From NCBI GenBank assembly GCA_026985075.1, contig JALSQX010000016.1:1-64000 (forward strand): a stretch of DNA of 64,000 nucleotides. The letters are read 5' to 3'. This DNA is from Blastocatellia bacterium. Its GTDB lineage: Bacteria; Acidobacteriota; Blastocatellia; HR10; J050. The translations under genes were made by a program, and so were the position numbers. Below are positions 11,091 through 21,743 of this stretch, in pieces (position 1 is the stretch's first letter; every line of letters begins with the position of its first letter). The notes under the pieces are model-generated. The model searched no databases and was not told where the DNA came from. It was given only the letters and a program-made list of their open reading frames with translations.

Positions 11091-11114
11091 CCACGATTAA
11101 CTGTGGCGCTACCT
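11091..11114 (-). repeat. Right terminal inverted repeat of the IS1-like element
   Basis: Reverse complement reads AGGTAGCGCCACAGTTAATC...; partner of 9881-9904. Confidence 0.7.
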
Positions 11115-11171
11115 CCCTGGACTCGATACGCTTCAAATAAGGACCGGGCTCTGGGCGTCGGCTGCGCCGCA

Positions 11172-11430
11172 TTGTAGTGACTCCCTAAAACTGGACAGGG
11201 TTTGAACCAATTTTAGTGATGAAGCGAGTTGATATTGCTGCCTCCTCCATTGTTGCTCAAACTCGGCTGGGATCAAGTATCCCAGCCGAGGGATGGATTC
11301 GTTTGTGCATGTAGGCCTCGTCAAGGAACCGTCCGATTGGGCGCCGGGCATCATAGTAATCTTCGTAGTCCGATGGGCCCACCTCTTCCTCTTTACTGCC
11401 AGATGAGGTGATATAAACGCACTTTGCCGA
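11172..11430 (-). pseudogene. IS3-family transposase C-terminal remnant
   Basis: On the minus strand one frame gives DYEDYYDARRPIGRFLDEAY followed by MHKRIHPS, and another gives RLGYLIPAEFEQQWRRQQ. Joined by one frameshift near 11285-11300 these match the end of IS3-type integrases (R-I-H-S-x-LGYLTPAEFE). The end nearest 11172 carries TGACTCCCTAAAACTGGACA, which may be the old IS terminus. Only the last ~80 residues survive, so it is inactive. Confidence 0.65.
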
Positions 11431-11503
11431 AGCTCGAATACCTCCCCGACCTGTCCACAGTCCCGACAGGAAGAGAGTGAGTGGGGTCCTTGGGATACCG
11501 ATT

Positions 11504-11902
11504 TCATCTCGTCTCCTGACTTTTCTCCCATTGATCCAGGTACTCTTTTACCTTCCGAACGAACGTCCTCGCCGTCTGCAACAATTCCTCGGTTTCTTCT
11601 TCTGATAGGAAGATTCCCGCGCTGTAGTCACCGATGAGCCGCATATCGTACGCTTCACTCAAAGCCTTCCCCAATTCCCGGTCAAAAATACCCGTCTTCA
11701 CGAAGTGCTGCCCGAATAATCCAATGACACCCTTATGGGACGAAGCGGTGAGTTCCTTTGTCAGGAGTGCGGCTTCAGCCATGAAAAACATGGCATAGTA
11801 GCAGCGGGAGACACACGAGTCATAGTCGCCCAACTCCATGGCCTTCTCGGCCGTTTTCAAAAACCGTTCCGCCTTCTCATAGAGATCAGTCAGTTCCTTC
11901 AT
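11504..11902 (-). CDS. HEPN-domain protein (MNT/HEPN pair)
   Basis: 132 residues, all-helical. The HEPN (PF05168-like) core is DSCVSRCYYAMFFMAEAALL, followed by SSHKGVIGLFGQHFVKTG and YDMRLIGDYS, a pattern typical of HEPN proteins encoded next to small nucleotidyltransferases. Such pairs act as toxin-antitoxin or RNA-modifying modules. The usual R-x4-6-H ribonuclease motif is not intact: where many relatives read YYAMFHAA, this one reads YYAMFFMA. The start codon overlaps the stop of the nucleotidyltransferase gene (ATGA), so the two are co-translated. Confidence 0.85.
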   Translation of the reverse strand: MKELTDLYEKAERFLKTAEKAMELGDYDSCVSRCYYAMFFMAEAALLTKELTASSHKGVIGLFGQHFVKTGIFDRELGKALSEAYDMRLIGDYSAGIFLSEEETEELLQTARTFVRKVKEYLDQWEKSQETR

Positions 11903-12219
11903 ACGGCTACTCCTTCTCGCCGTATGTTCACCAGTAGAGGCGAGTTATAGTGGTCGAACGTGTTCCTTGGAACCACGATGACCGAAACGAGTTCTCCTTC
12001 CTCGAGGAGGATCTCGAGGAGAAGATCGTTCAGACTGCGGCGTACTTCTCGAGCATCAAGAGACTCGTCAACGACGACGAGCAGGTCAATATCAGAGCCT
12101 TCCTCTGCTTCTCCCCTGGCCTGAGAACCATAGAGCAGAACGCGGTCAATGCCTCGGCCATATCTCCGAACCAACTCTTCTTTCACCCGGCCCACAAGGT
12201 ATTTCAATTTTTCATCCAT
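11899..12219 (-). CDS. Minimal nucleotidyltransferase (MNT)
   Basis: 106 residues from the ATG at 12219, preceded by GAGGGGG. The signature LLYGSQARGEAEEGSDIDLL shows the G-S-x10-D-x-D catalytic motif of pol-beta-type nucleotidyltransferases. In MNT/HEPN pairs this enzyme adds AMP to the HEPN partner and silences it (known for MntA/HepT). The downstream gene overlaps it by 4 bases; an upstream small ORF ends 28 bases before it. Confidence 0.88.
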   Translation of the reverse strand: MDEKLKYLVGRVKEELVRRYGRGIDRVLLYGSQARGEAEEGSDIDLLVVVDESLDAREVRRSLNDLLLEILLEEGELVSVIVVPRNTFDHYNSPLLVNIRREGVAV

Positions 12220-12247
12220 GGGTACCCCCCTCTGAGAATGAGACATC

Positions 12248-12574
12248 TCATTCTTCCACAACGTCAAGGACTTGGCGTTCTCGCCCCGGTAGGACAACGG
12301 CCATCTCCAGGGGGGGATCAGCGCCCCCCTTTGTCACTAACATGTTCGGCATTTCCTTTCGTGCCAATATCATAGGGAGTGAGTCCCGGCAAATCGGGGA
12401 ACTCATGATGTGCCGATGAAGCCTGATGGCGATTCGCGACGGGTAGACGTGACCAAATCCTCCAAACTCAAAGCCTGATCCCGAGGCAGTGAAAAAAATC
12501 CCTGCTCTGTGGGAGTGAACGGCGACGATTTCTGGTTTTTGATGTCGCGTCGTTTTCGACTCTTTCTTTATCAT
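12248..12574 (-). CDS. Small hypothetical protein upstream of the MNT/HEPN pair
   Basis: 108 residues from the ATG at 12574, with GGAG about 7 bases upstream. Begins MIKKESKTTRHQKPEIVAVH. Same strand and close spacing (28 bases) put it in a possible operon with MNT and HEPN. No family recognised, no membrane segment, no clear motif. It may be a true third gene or part of decayed DNA in this island; coding status is uncertain. Confidence 0.4.
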   Translation of the reverse strand: MIKKESKTTRHQKPEIVAVHSHRAGIFFTASGSGFEFGGFGHVYPSRIAIRLHRHIMSSPICRDSLPMILARKEMPNMLVTKGGADPPLEMAVVLPGRERQVLDVVEE

Positions 12575-12791
12575 CGTGCATCTCCGCAATATTAGCAACC
12601 CTGGTTAAAATGATAGCACTTTTGTTAAAGGCGGGCAGCGGTTATTTATTCGGAGTTTTTCTCTTTTCGGAAAGAGTCACTCATAGCCTGGCGAACCACG
12701 GAGCGAGGATGAGAGTGAGCTCTTTTCGAAGGAGCCGCCCATGGCTTCCAGGTCACCCCGCGAGAATGAAAAGGAACTCGCTGGGGAAGGA

Positions 12792-12812
12792 GCGCAAGTT
12801 GGCAACTTGCGC
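12792..12812. repeat. REP-like hairpin
   Basis: GCGCAAGTT-GGC-AACTTGCGC, 9-bp perfect arms with a 3-base loop. A relative lies at 23641-23665. Confidence 0.6.
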
Positions 12813-12924
12813 CCCCCTCTATTGTTCGAAGGAGATCCTCAGGCAACTCGGCGATGGGAGAGCTGGGGTCTCTCGGGACAACGACTCGGTGCGCGAGGCG
12901 CTCGAGCCAGAAGGTGAGAGAGGG

Positions 12925-12984
12925 AGCCCGGACGGCGTCGCCTCCACTGACATCATCGAGCGGCACTCGCGATCGTGGACGCCG
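12925..12984 (+). repeat. 60-bp direct repeat, copy 2
   Basis: 58 of 60 positions match 9728-9787. It ends the island that begins directly after the CoA-disulfide reductase gene. Confidence 0.88.
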
Positions 12985-13158
12985 AGGCGCTCTCCGGGAC
13001 GTTGGCCATGTGCGAAATGCGTCGGCGCATTCATCGATGGGAAAGTTGCTCAATCGCTCGATTCCGGAATAGGGTCCGCTTCTGGTCGGCATTTTCGCCT
13101 TCCCGTGCTCCTTCGCCGCTCGGCGACCGCATCACCTCTTCGTCCGAGCGCCCACCCT

Positions 13159-14871
13159 TCATCTTTTGACGAACCGAAGATGCTTGACGCGGTCGGTATT
13201 CATCGTGAAAGCCGTGATGTTGCCGCGCTCGTCGCGAAGGAAGTGAAGATGGAGACCGGCGACCGTGAACCAATCGGCGAGAGTCGGTTGAAGAGGCTCC
13301 CTCGGGGAATGTTTGTATTTATTCTCGTGGCGCAAGAATAACCGGCCGTCTTTCAGGACCACGTTGTAGCTCACCTGTAACTCCTCGCTGAAATAGGTTC
13401 CCACGTACTCCCGCAGTGTGTCCGGCGTTGGGGAGACAAGGCGTACTCTTTCCAAAACCGCCGGTCGTCGCCCCTCGACGTGAACGCGCAGGCGAACGGG
13501 AGCGGCACCACTTCGTCCTTCGAAACTGACCTCGATGGGGACGGGCGCGTTCACCGCACGAAATCGCTGCTTGGTGATGGGCATGAGCCGGAAGCGCCAA
13601 CGCCCCACCTTGGCGATCAATGTCCCTTCGGCCACCGAGAGCTGCCAGAGAGCGCCCGTCTCAGGGTCATGGAAGGCCCCCGCCTTGGCGCTCAGCTCTC
13701 GTTCGGAGAGTTCCACCGATGGCCGCTCCTGGGCTCGGGCCGCTTTCGCCTCAGGTGTCATCTGATCGGCCAGAAAGATGTCGGCCACCCGTCGGGCTAA
13801 TCGACTGGGATTGATCGTGCTCAGGTTGCACAGGCAGATCACCGAGAATCGGTGTTCGGGAAAGCGCATCATCTCGGCCCGGAAACCGACAAAGGCGCCG
13901 CCATGACTGATCATTCTCAGCCCTTTGTACTCGCCGAGGCGCAAACCGAATGCGTAATCGAGCCTCTTTCCGTCATTGAGCGTACCCGGCGTGAGGAGCT
14001 GATCGATCAGGGCGCGCCCACCGACTTCAGGATGATAGAAATTCTGGTCCCATCGAAACAGATCTTCGACGGACGTGAACAGGCCGCCGTCACCGACCAT
14101 ATCCAGGGTGGTCATGGAGATCTTGAATCCACCTCCTTTCTTCGGCGCATAACCGGATGCGCGATTCTCGACGATCATCGTGTGATCATCGTGAAAGTGA
14201 GTGTGATTCATGCCCAGCGGCTCGAAGATGAGCTCCCTGGCCACCTCGCGCAACGATTTTCCCGTGACTCGTTTGACGATGAGGGAGAGCAGGAAATATC
14301 CGGAGTTACTGTACAGGAAATCGTCACCGGGTTTGAAGTTGAGTTCCTTCTGTCGGGCCAGCAGGTCGAGGACTTCTCCGTCGGTGTAGAAATCGTCCTG
14401 GCGCATTCCGGCCAGATCCATCAGGGTGAGATAATCGCGAATGCCGCTGGTGTGATGAATGAGGTGGCGGATCGTGATGGGCGTCCCGTAGTCGGGCATT
14501 TCGGGGAGATATTTTCGAATATCATCGTCCAATGAGAGCTTCCCTTGCTGGGCCAGAAGGACGACCGTGGCCGCGGTGAACTGTTTGGAAGTTGAACCGA
14601 TGCGGAATACCGTCGTGGGCGAAATGGGAATGTGGTGTTCCAGATTGGCCATGCCGTATCCCCGTTTGTAAATGAATCGCCCGTCTTTGATGATGCCCAG
14701 GGCACACCCTGGGGAATCGGGTCGATCCCAGGGAGCGAACAACTCATCGACGCGGGCTATCTGCGCCTCTCGGTCATGCTGGTTCTCCGGTTGACCGACG
14801 AAGGCCAGAGAGCTCATCGCCAGGAGAAACAAGAGAATGTGCAACGCGCTCTTCCTCATCATTGGTCTCAT
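13159..14871 (-). CDS. Secreted serine hydrolase, class C beta-lactamase fold
   Basis: About 570 residues from the ATG at 14871, chosen because GAGGTG lies 6 bases upstream; a longer frame has no ribosome site. A signal peptide follows (MRKSALHILLFLLAMSSLAF). Catalytic motifs of the beta-lactamase/DD-peptidase (S12) family: S-x-x-K in FRIGSTSKQFTAATVVLL, Y-x-N in LYSNSGYFLLSLI, and HGG in MISHGGAFVGF. The last ~180 residues (VELSERELSAKAGAFHDPET onwards) form a lipocalin-like beta domain common in this family. It acts outside the cytoplasmic membrane; substrate unknown (D-peptides, esters or cell-wall peptides). Confidence 0.9.
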   Translation of the reverse strand: MRPMMRKSALHILLFLLAMSSLAFVGQPENQHDREAQIARVDELFAPWDRPDSPGCALGIIKDGRFIYKRGYGMANLEHHIPISPTTVFRIGSTSKQFTAATVVLLAQQGKLSLDDDIRKYLPEMPDYGTPITIRHLIHHTSGIRDYLTLMDLAGMRQDDFYTDGEVLDLLARQKELNFKPGDDFLYSNSGYFLLSLIVKRVTGKSLREVARELIFEPLGMNHTHFHDDHTMIVENRASGYAPKKGGGFKISMTTLDMVGDGGLFTSVEDLFRWDQNFYHPEVGGRALIDQLLTPGTLNDGKRLDYAFGLRLGEYKGLRMISHGGAFVGFRAEMMRFPEHRFSVICLCNLSTINPSRLARRVADIFLADQMTPEAKAARAQERPSVELSERELSAKAGAFHDPETGALWQLSVAEGTLIAKVGRWRFRLMPITKQRFRAVNAPVPIEVSFEGRSGAAPVRLRVHVEGRRPAVLERVRLVSPTPDTLREYVGTYFSEELQVSYNVVLKDGRLFLRHENKYKHSPREPLQPTLADWFTVAGLHLHFLRDERGNITAFTMNTDRVKHLRFVKR

Positions 14872-15191
14872 GGCATTCACCTCGCATGGCCGTCTTGGCC
14901 GCTCAACCCGCCCGCGACCAGACCGGTTCATCAACCATCCGTCAGATTGAGTATCAAAGTTCGCTCTCTCTGTCAACGGATGCAGCGGCAGAAGCGACTC
15001 CAGCGAACGCCGGGGCGCAGCATTCGTGAATGCGGAACTCGTCAGATGAGATCGGTCGCTCCCTCGCTCGCTGGAGCGGCCAAGGGTAGCGACGTTAGGG
15101 AGAGCGGGCGAGATGCGTGGCTCGCGATTCGTTCGTCATGCCGGGTGTGATGCATTCATTCTGATCCGCGAACGGAAAACGAAGGCGGAGA
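14872..15191. other. 320-base gap without a recognised gene
   Basis: Lies between the queC-like stop and the serine hydrolase start, both on the minus strand. It probably holds the serine hydrolase promoter; no clear motif or repeat seen. Confidence 0.5.
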
Positions 15192-15848
15192 CTATCCGGC
15201 GTAGTCGGTCGGGTCGGGAAGGCCCGCTCGCCGGAAAGCCTCTCGTCGCTCGGCGCACTTGGTACATCGGCCGCAATGCCGGCGATTGACGGGCGCCAGA
15301 CAGGAAAACGTCAGTCCCAATGGCCAGGAGCGGCCGCGTCGGACGACGTCACTTTTGGTGAGCTGCGCATACGGCGTGATGATGCGCAGGGAGCTGTTGA
15401 GTCCCTGGCCGAGGAGTTGTTCGCAGTGGCGGAAAAAACCGGGCGTGCTATCCGGGAATGGATTCGAGCGAAGAACGCCCAGGGCGATCACGGGAATCCG
15501 GTGAAGAGCGCAATAGACGGCGGCTTTGGCCAACAGGATGAGATTTCGTCCGGGGAGGTAGTTGGCGTCCAGCGGAGCTCGAGCATCGGGAACCTGGTCG
15601 CCGGTCGTGCTCCAATGCCGGCCGTAGACGTCCTCCATGGGGAAATGAAGCTGTTTCAGCGGATGGATGTTGGGTTGATGAACCGCGTTGAGGAACCTGG
15701 CGAGCCAGAATAGCTCGGCCGATTCCCAAACCAGTCCATTCCTGACGAATACAGGATGGACCTCTCCATAGTTTTGAGCCAACTCGCAGGCGAGCACGCT
15801 GCTATCGAGCCCGCCACTGATGAGGACGCAGACTTTTTCCTGTGACAT
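15192..15848 (-). CDS. QueC-like / ExsB-family ATP-dependent synthase
   Basis: 218 residues from the ATG at 15848. The PP-loop motif is VCVLISGGLDSSVLACELA. NYLPGRNLILLAKAAVY matches the QueC stretch (YVPGRNTIFLS), and FPDSTPGFF replaces the usual YPDCRPEF. The C-terminal zinc-binding cysteines are present in FSCLAPVNRRHCGRCTKC, followed by DPTDY as in QueC. QueC makes 7-cyano-7-deazaguanine for queuosine; the changed substrate-site residues and lack of other queuosine genes nearby leave the product open. It follows birA by 44 bases. Confidence 0.75.
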   Translation of the reverse strand: MSQEKVCVLISGGLDSSVLACELAQNYGEVHPVFVRNGLVWESAELFWLARFLNAVHQPNIHPLKQLHFPMEDVYGRHWSTTGDQVPDARAPLDANYLPGRNLILLAKAAVYCALHRIPVIALGVLRSNPFPDSTPGFFRHCEQLLGQGLNSSLRIITPYAQLTKSDVVRRGRSWPLGLTFSCLAPVNRRHCGRCTKCAERREAFRRAGLPDPTDYAG

Positions 15849-15892
15849 CGCTCGCGCCGTCGGGTCTCGCGGCCGCGCCCGGTATGAGGCGG

Positions 15893-16669
15893 TCACTGTT
15901 TCTTTCTCAAGCTACGCACATCCCCGGAGAGGATCGTTTCTCGCGCTCCGGTCGGCGTTTCCACGATCAACGCCCCTTCCGGCGTGAGGCCCCGCGTCAC
16001 GCCGACGATGGTCCGATCACAGGTGACCACCTTCACCGGTTTATCTTCGGCATACGTGGACAGTTGACACCACCGATGGACGATATCGCTCGCGCCCTGA
16101 CTGAGGAACAGATCGTACCAGGCATCGAGCTGGACGTAGAGCCGTTGTCGGAAGTCGTCGGCATCGATGGCCCGACCCGTCTCCAGTTTGAGAGACGTCG
16201 CTTCGGCGGCCAGTTCCGGCGGGAACGAGGTTTGGTTGAGGTTCACGCCGATGCCGCTGATGACATAGGCCAGCCGATGATGCTTCACTTCGGCTTCGGC
16301 CAATATCCCGGCGAACTTGCGATCGCCAATGAGCAAATCGTTGGGCCACTTGATGTCGGCGGTCAATTGATACTGTTGAGAGACCAGCTCGGCCAGCGCT
16401 ACAGCGATGACCAGGCTGAGCACGGGCAGATCCGAGGGAGGGATGGTCGGCCTCAGAATGATGGAATGATAAAGTCCTTCGCTTTTCGGAGAGAGCCACG
16501 TTCGGCCCAACCGTCCGCGTCCGGCGGTTTGCTCTTCGGCCACGACGACGGTTCCCTCCCCGGCGCCGCATTCGGCCAACTCGCGGGCGACGTCATTGGT
16601 CGAGGTGACGGACGCGTAATGATAAACGATGTTATTAAAGCGTCGCAATTTAGGAGCTGGAGTGCTCAT
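15893..16669 (-). CDS. birA: Biotin--[acetyl-CoA-carboxylase] ligase
   Basis: 258 residues. The catalytic signature is EEQTAGRGRLGRTWLSP (biotinyl-5'-AMP binding GRGRxGR), followed by SIILRP and IKWPNDLLIGDRKFAGIL with the conserved KWPND. SVTSTNDVARELAE lies near the N-terminus. The N-terminal DNA-binding domain of bifunctional BirA is absent, so this is a ligase only. It attaches biotin to carboxyl-carrier proteins. Only 3 bases separate it from the nadC stop. Confidence 0.95.
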   Translation of the reverse strand: MSTPAPKLRRFNNIVYHYASVTSTNDVARELAECGAGEGTVVVAEEQTAGRGRLGRTWLSPKSEGLYHSIILRPTIPPSDLPVLSLVIAVALAELVSQQYQLTADIKWPNDLLIGDRKFAGILAEAEVKHHRLAYVISGIGVNLNQTSFPPELAAEATSLKLETGRAIDADDFRQRLYVQLDAWYDLFLSQGASDIVHRWCQLSTYAEDKPVKVVTCDRTIVGVTRGLTPEGALIVETPTGARETILSGDVRSLRKKQ

Positions 16670-16672
16670 GGC

Positions 16673-17524
16673 TCATATGGTCGTGATCTTGAAACTGATA
16701 TCCACGGCGGGCGCCGAGTGAGTGATGGCGCCCACCGAGATGTAATCGACGCCAGCTTCGGCATACTGGCGCACATTGTCTAGTGTGATGGAGCCGGAGG
16801 CCTCCAACAGCACGTGAGGAGCCGTGGCGCGGGCGATCTGAACGGCTTCCCGCACCATCTCCGGCGTCATATTGTCGAGCAGAATGAGATCGGCCGAGGC
16901 GGCCAGGGCTTCGCGCAGTTCGTTCAGGTTCTTCACCTCGACTTCGATTTTGTGCAGATGACCCAGGTGCCGGCGCGCGCGCTCAATCGCCGTCCGAACG
17001 TCGCCGACCAGCGCCAGATGATTGTCTTTGATGAGCACGCCATCATCGAGTCCGAATCGGTGATTATGCCCACCGCCCATGAGGACGGCATATTTTTCCA
17101 GCATTCTCAGGCCCGGCGTCGTCTTGCGGGTATCCAGGATCTTGGCTTTGGTTCCCGCCACCGCATCGACATAGGCCCGGGTGAGCGTGGCGATGCCCGA
17201 CAGATGGCGGAGCACGTTGAGGGCCGTGCGCTCGCCCATGAGCAATATATCGGCAGGACCTTTCACCCGGGCGAACACATCGCCCTGGCGAACCCGTTCG
17301 CCATCGGCAGCAAAGGCTTCGATCTCCACCGGCGATTCCAGCACGCCGAACACGGCATCGGCCACCTCCAGGCCGGCCAACACGAGATCCTGTTTGGCGA
17401 TGAATCGCCCGCGCGCCGTGACTGCCGCGGTGAGCACGGCCTGGGTAGTGATATCGCCACGCCCGAGGTCCTCGGCGATGAATTCGCTGGCCAGTTTGAA
17501 AAGCTCAGAGGTGTTCAGTCTCAT
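16673..17524 (-). CDS. nadC: Nicotinate-nucleotide pyrophosphorylase (quinolinate phosphoribosyltransferase)
   Basis: 283 residues, normal length. EDLGRGDITTQAVL near the N-terminus, ILDTRKTTPGLRMLEKYAV and MGGGHNHRFGLDDGVLIKDN in the middle, and LLEASGSITLDNVRQYAEAG near the end are all hallmarks of NadC. It converts quinolinate and PRPP to nicotinate mononucleotide in NAD synthesis. It forms an operon with birA and lies 136 bases after valS. Confidence 0.97.
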   Translation of the reverse strand: MRLNTSELFKLASEFIAEDLGRGDITTQAVLTAAVTARGRFIAKQDLVLAGLEVADAVFGVLESPVEIEAFAADGERVRQGDVFARVKGPADILLMGERTALNVLRHLSGIATLTRAYVDAVAGTKAKILDTRKTTPGLRMLEKYAVLMGGGHNHRFGLDDGVLIKDNHLALVGDVRTAIERARRHLGHLHKIEVEVKNLNELREALAASADLILLDNMTPEMVREAVQIARATAPHVLLEASGSITLDNVRQYAEAGVDYISVGAITHSAPAVDISFKITTI

Positions 17525-17660
17525 TCGTCTTGGCTATGGGATGAACGGGCCATAGATTGACCCAGAAGGCGGGGCATCGTCGATGTCCTCTCGGTCTGTG
17601 CCTCGTCGGCGACTTCTGCGTTCATCTGTGTCCCGTTCATGGGTTCACGCTACAGGGTGG

Positions 17661-20369
<2,709 letters not shown>

Positions 20370-20385
20370 AGGCTTCAAAATGAGT

Positions 20386-20413
20386 GGGGATCAAGCGCGA
20401 CCACTTGATCCCC
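20386..20413 (-). promoter_or_regulatory. Hairpin just upstream of valS
   Basis: GGGGATCAAG and CTTGATCCCC form a perfect 10-bp stem around an 8-base loop, ending 16 bases before the valS ATG. On the transcribed strand a short T run (ATTTTG) follows. It could attenuate read-through from the upstream gene or mask the weak ribosome site. It is not a T-box: the conserved T-box bulge sequence is absent. Confidence 0.5.
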
Positions 20414-20530
20414 TCGCTGGATGACTGCTGCTTTGGCCTCGAGGGCCGGCTCGGAGAACGGCCACGCCGAGGAGATCTCCGGCGATGGCCGCCGACCGCG
20501 GGCCCGTGGCGTCACCGGTTGGCTCGCCCA

Positions 20531-21709
20531 TCACTTTTTGGTCTGGCTCTTTTTCTTCCGCTTCTTTTTGTTCTTTTTCGTCTCTTTCGCCTTCTTGGTT
20601 TTCTTCATCTTGGTCTGGCGGGAGGATTGTTCGGCCCCGCCGACGCGAACTTTTTGTTCACCCCGCGCACCGGCCTTGGCGCCCGGCGTGATCGGGCCGG
20701 ATGGACCGACCACGACGGTGCTCGACGTCGGCGTCACCACGGTCTTGGGTCGCGAGTATTGTTCGGCCGTGGCGATGAGGTCTTCGGTAGTCGTGTCTCG
20801 CTTGAGCAACAGGCCATTGCGGGGCACGTGCATGTTGGGATTGGCGATGAGGCTGAGCACGGGTCCGAAAATAGAGCCGAAGAATCCCGGATCGGGGCGT
20901 TCCACTCGCGCGGCGATCTCGACCGGCTCGGCTTCGGGGACCGGCTTGCCCATCATCTCGATCATGTTGGCCGCCCGCTGGCGATAGGGACTGTCCGGGA
21001 ATTGGCGGACCAGCCGCGCCAGATATTTGGCTGCTTCATCCGGCTCTTCCAATTCAAACAACACTTTTCCCAACCGGAACAGCGTTTCGTCCATCTTGGA
21101 ATATTCGGGATACTCCTCGGCCACCTCCTGTAATCGACTCCGCGCGCCCTTGAGCCGTTTCCGCTTCATCTGCAGCCGGGCGATTTCCATATCGTGTTCG
21201 GCGATGTGATCGCGCACCCGCCGCAGCCACTCCTGGATCTCTTCTTTCCGATCGGTGTTGGGATACCGCTGGAGCACGGTGAGCAGCGCCTTTTCCGCCT
21301 TCTTGGCCGCGGTCACATCGCGATTGGGGGCGAGGATCTGTCGGAGGTGAATGAACGCCACCTGCATCAGCGCATCATCGGCGAGCGGGTGGGTGGGGAA
21401 GAAATTGGCGAAGTCCTTGTATTCTACGCGAGCCTGGGCTAATGCCTCGGTGGTCCCCTCCCGGTAAAACGAGTCGGCGATGGCCAGCTTGGCCATGGGC
21501 ACGTAGGCGCTATCCGGATAGGTGGTGATGAGCGTATTGAGCAATAACCGGCCTACGATGTACCGATTCTTATTCAATTCATGCAAACCTTGTTCGAAGA
21601 GTTCGATGTCCCGTGGCGTCTCTTTGCCGACATTTTTCTTTCCCCGACCGCAGCCGGTCGCCAGCAGTCCGACGATCAAAACCAAGGTCACAATCTTTGC
21701 CCACTTCAT
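20531..21709 (-). CDS. BamD-like outer-membrane assembly lipoprotein
   Basis: 392 residues. The signal peptide ends in a lipobox (LIVGLLATGCGRGKK), so Cys21 or so is the lipidated residue. TPR-like helices follow with BamD-type spacing (FEQGLHELNKNRYIVGRLLL, NTLITTYPDSAYVPMAKLAI, RQFPDSPYRQRAANM). BamD is an essential part of the BAM complex that inserts outer-membrane proteins. It is longer than standard BamD (~245 residues): the extra C-terminal part is low-complexity and ends in a strongly basic tail (KKTKKAKETKKNKKKRKKKS). ATG preceded by AGGTAGGACCT. It lies 34 bases after rpe. Confidence 0.85.
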   Translation of the reverse strand: MKWAKIVTLVLIVGLLATGCGRGKKNVGKETPRDIELFEQGLHELNKNRYIVGRLLLNTLITTYPDSAYVPMAKLAIADSFYREGTTEALAQARVEYKDFANFFPTHPLADDALMQVAFIHLRQILAPNRDVTAAKKAEKALLTVLQRYPNTDRKEEIQEWLRRVRDHIAEHDMEIARLQMKRKRLKGARSRLQEVAEEYPEYSKMDETLFRLGKVLFELEEPDEAAKYLARLVRQFPDSPYRQRAANMIEMMGKPVPEAEPVEIAARVERPDPGFFGSIFGPVLSLIANPNMHVPRNGLLLKRDTTTEDLIATAEQYSRPKTVVTPTSSTVVVGPSGPITPGAKAGARGEQKVRVGGAEQSSRQTKMKKTKKAKETKKNKKKRKKKSQTKK

Positions 21710-21743
21710 AGGTCCTACCTCCTCCTTCGATCCTGATCGAAGG

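Larger units (their letters stand above)
9881..11114 (+). mobile_element. Degenerate IS1-like insertion sequence
   Basis: About 1.23 kb bounded by 24-bp imperfect terminal inverted repeats: 9881-9904 (AGGTAGCACCAC...) and 11091-11114, whose reverse complement is AGGTAGCGCCAC... (20 of 24 match). No clear target-site duplication. The interior holds one broken transposase gene. Confidence 0.75.
12575..13158. other. Gene-free stretch with repeats
   Basis: 584 bases between the small ORF and the serine hydrolase stop. It holds a REP-like hairpin (12792-12812) and copy 2 of the 60-bp direct repeat (12925-12984). Open frames here lack ribosome sites and recognisable content. Confidence 0.6.

Noticed and set aside
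20379-20530. T-box riboswitch upstream of valS
   Set aside because: The gap is only 161 bases to the ATG and lacks the conserved T-box sequence; only a simple hairpin is seen.
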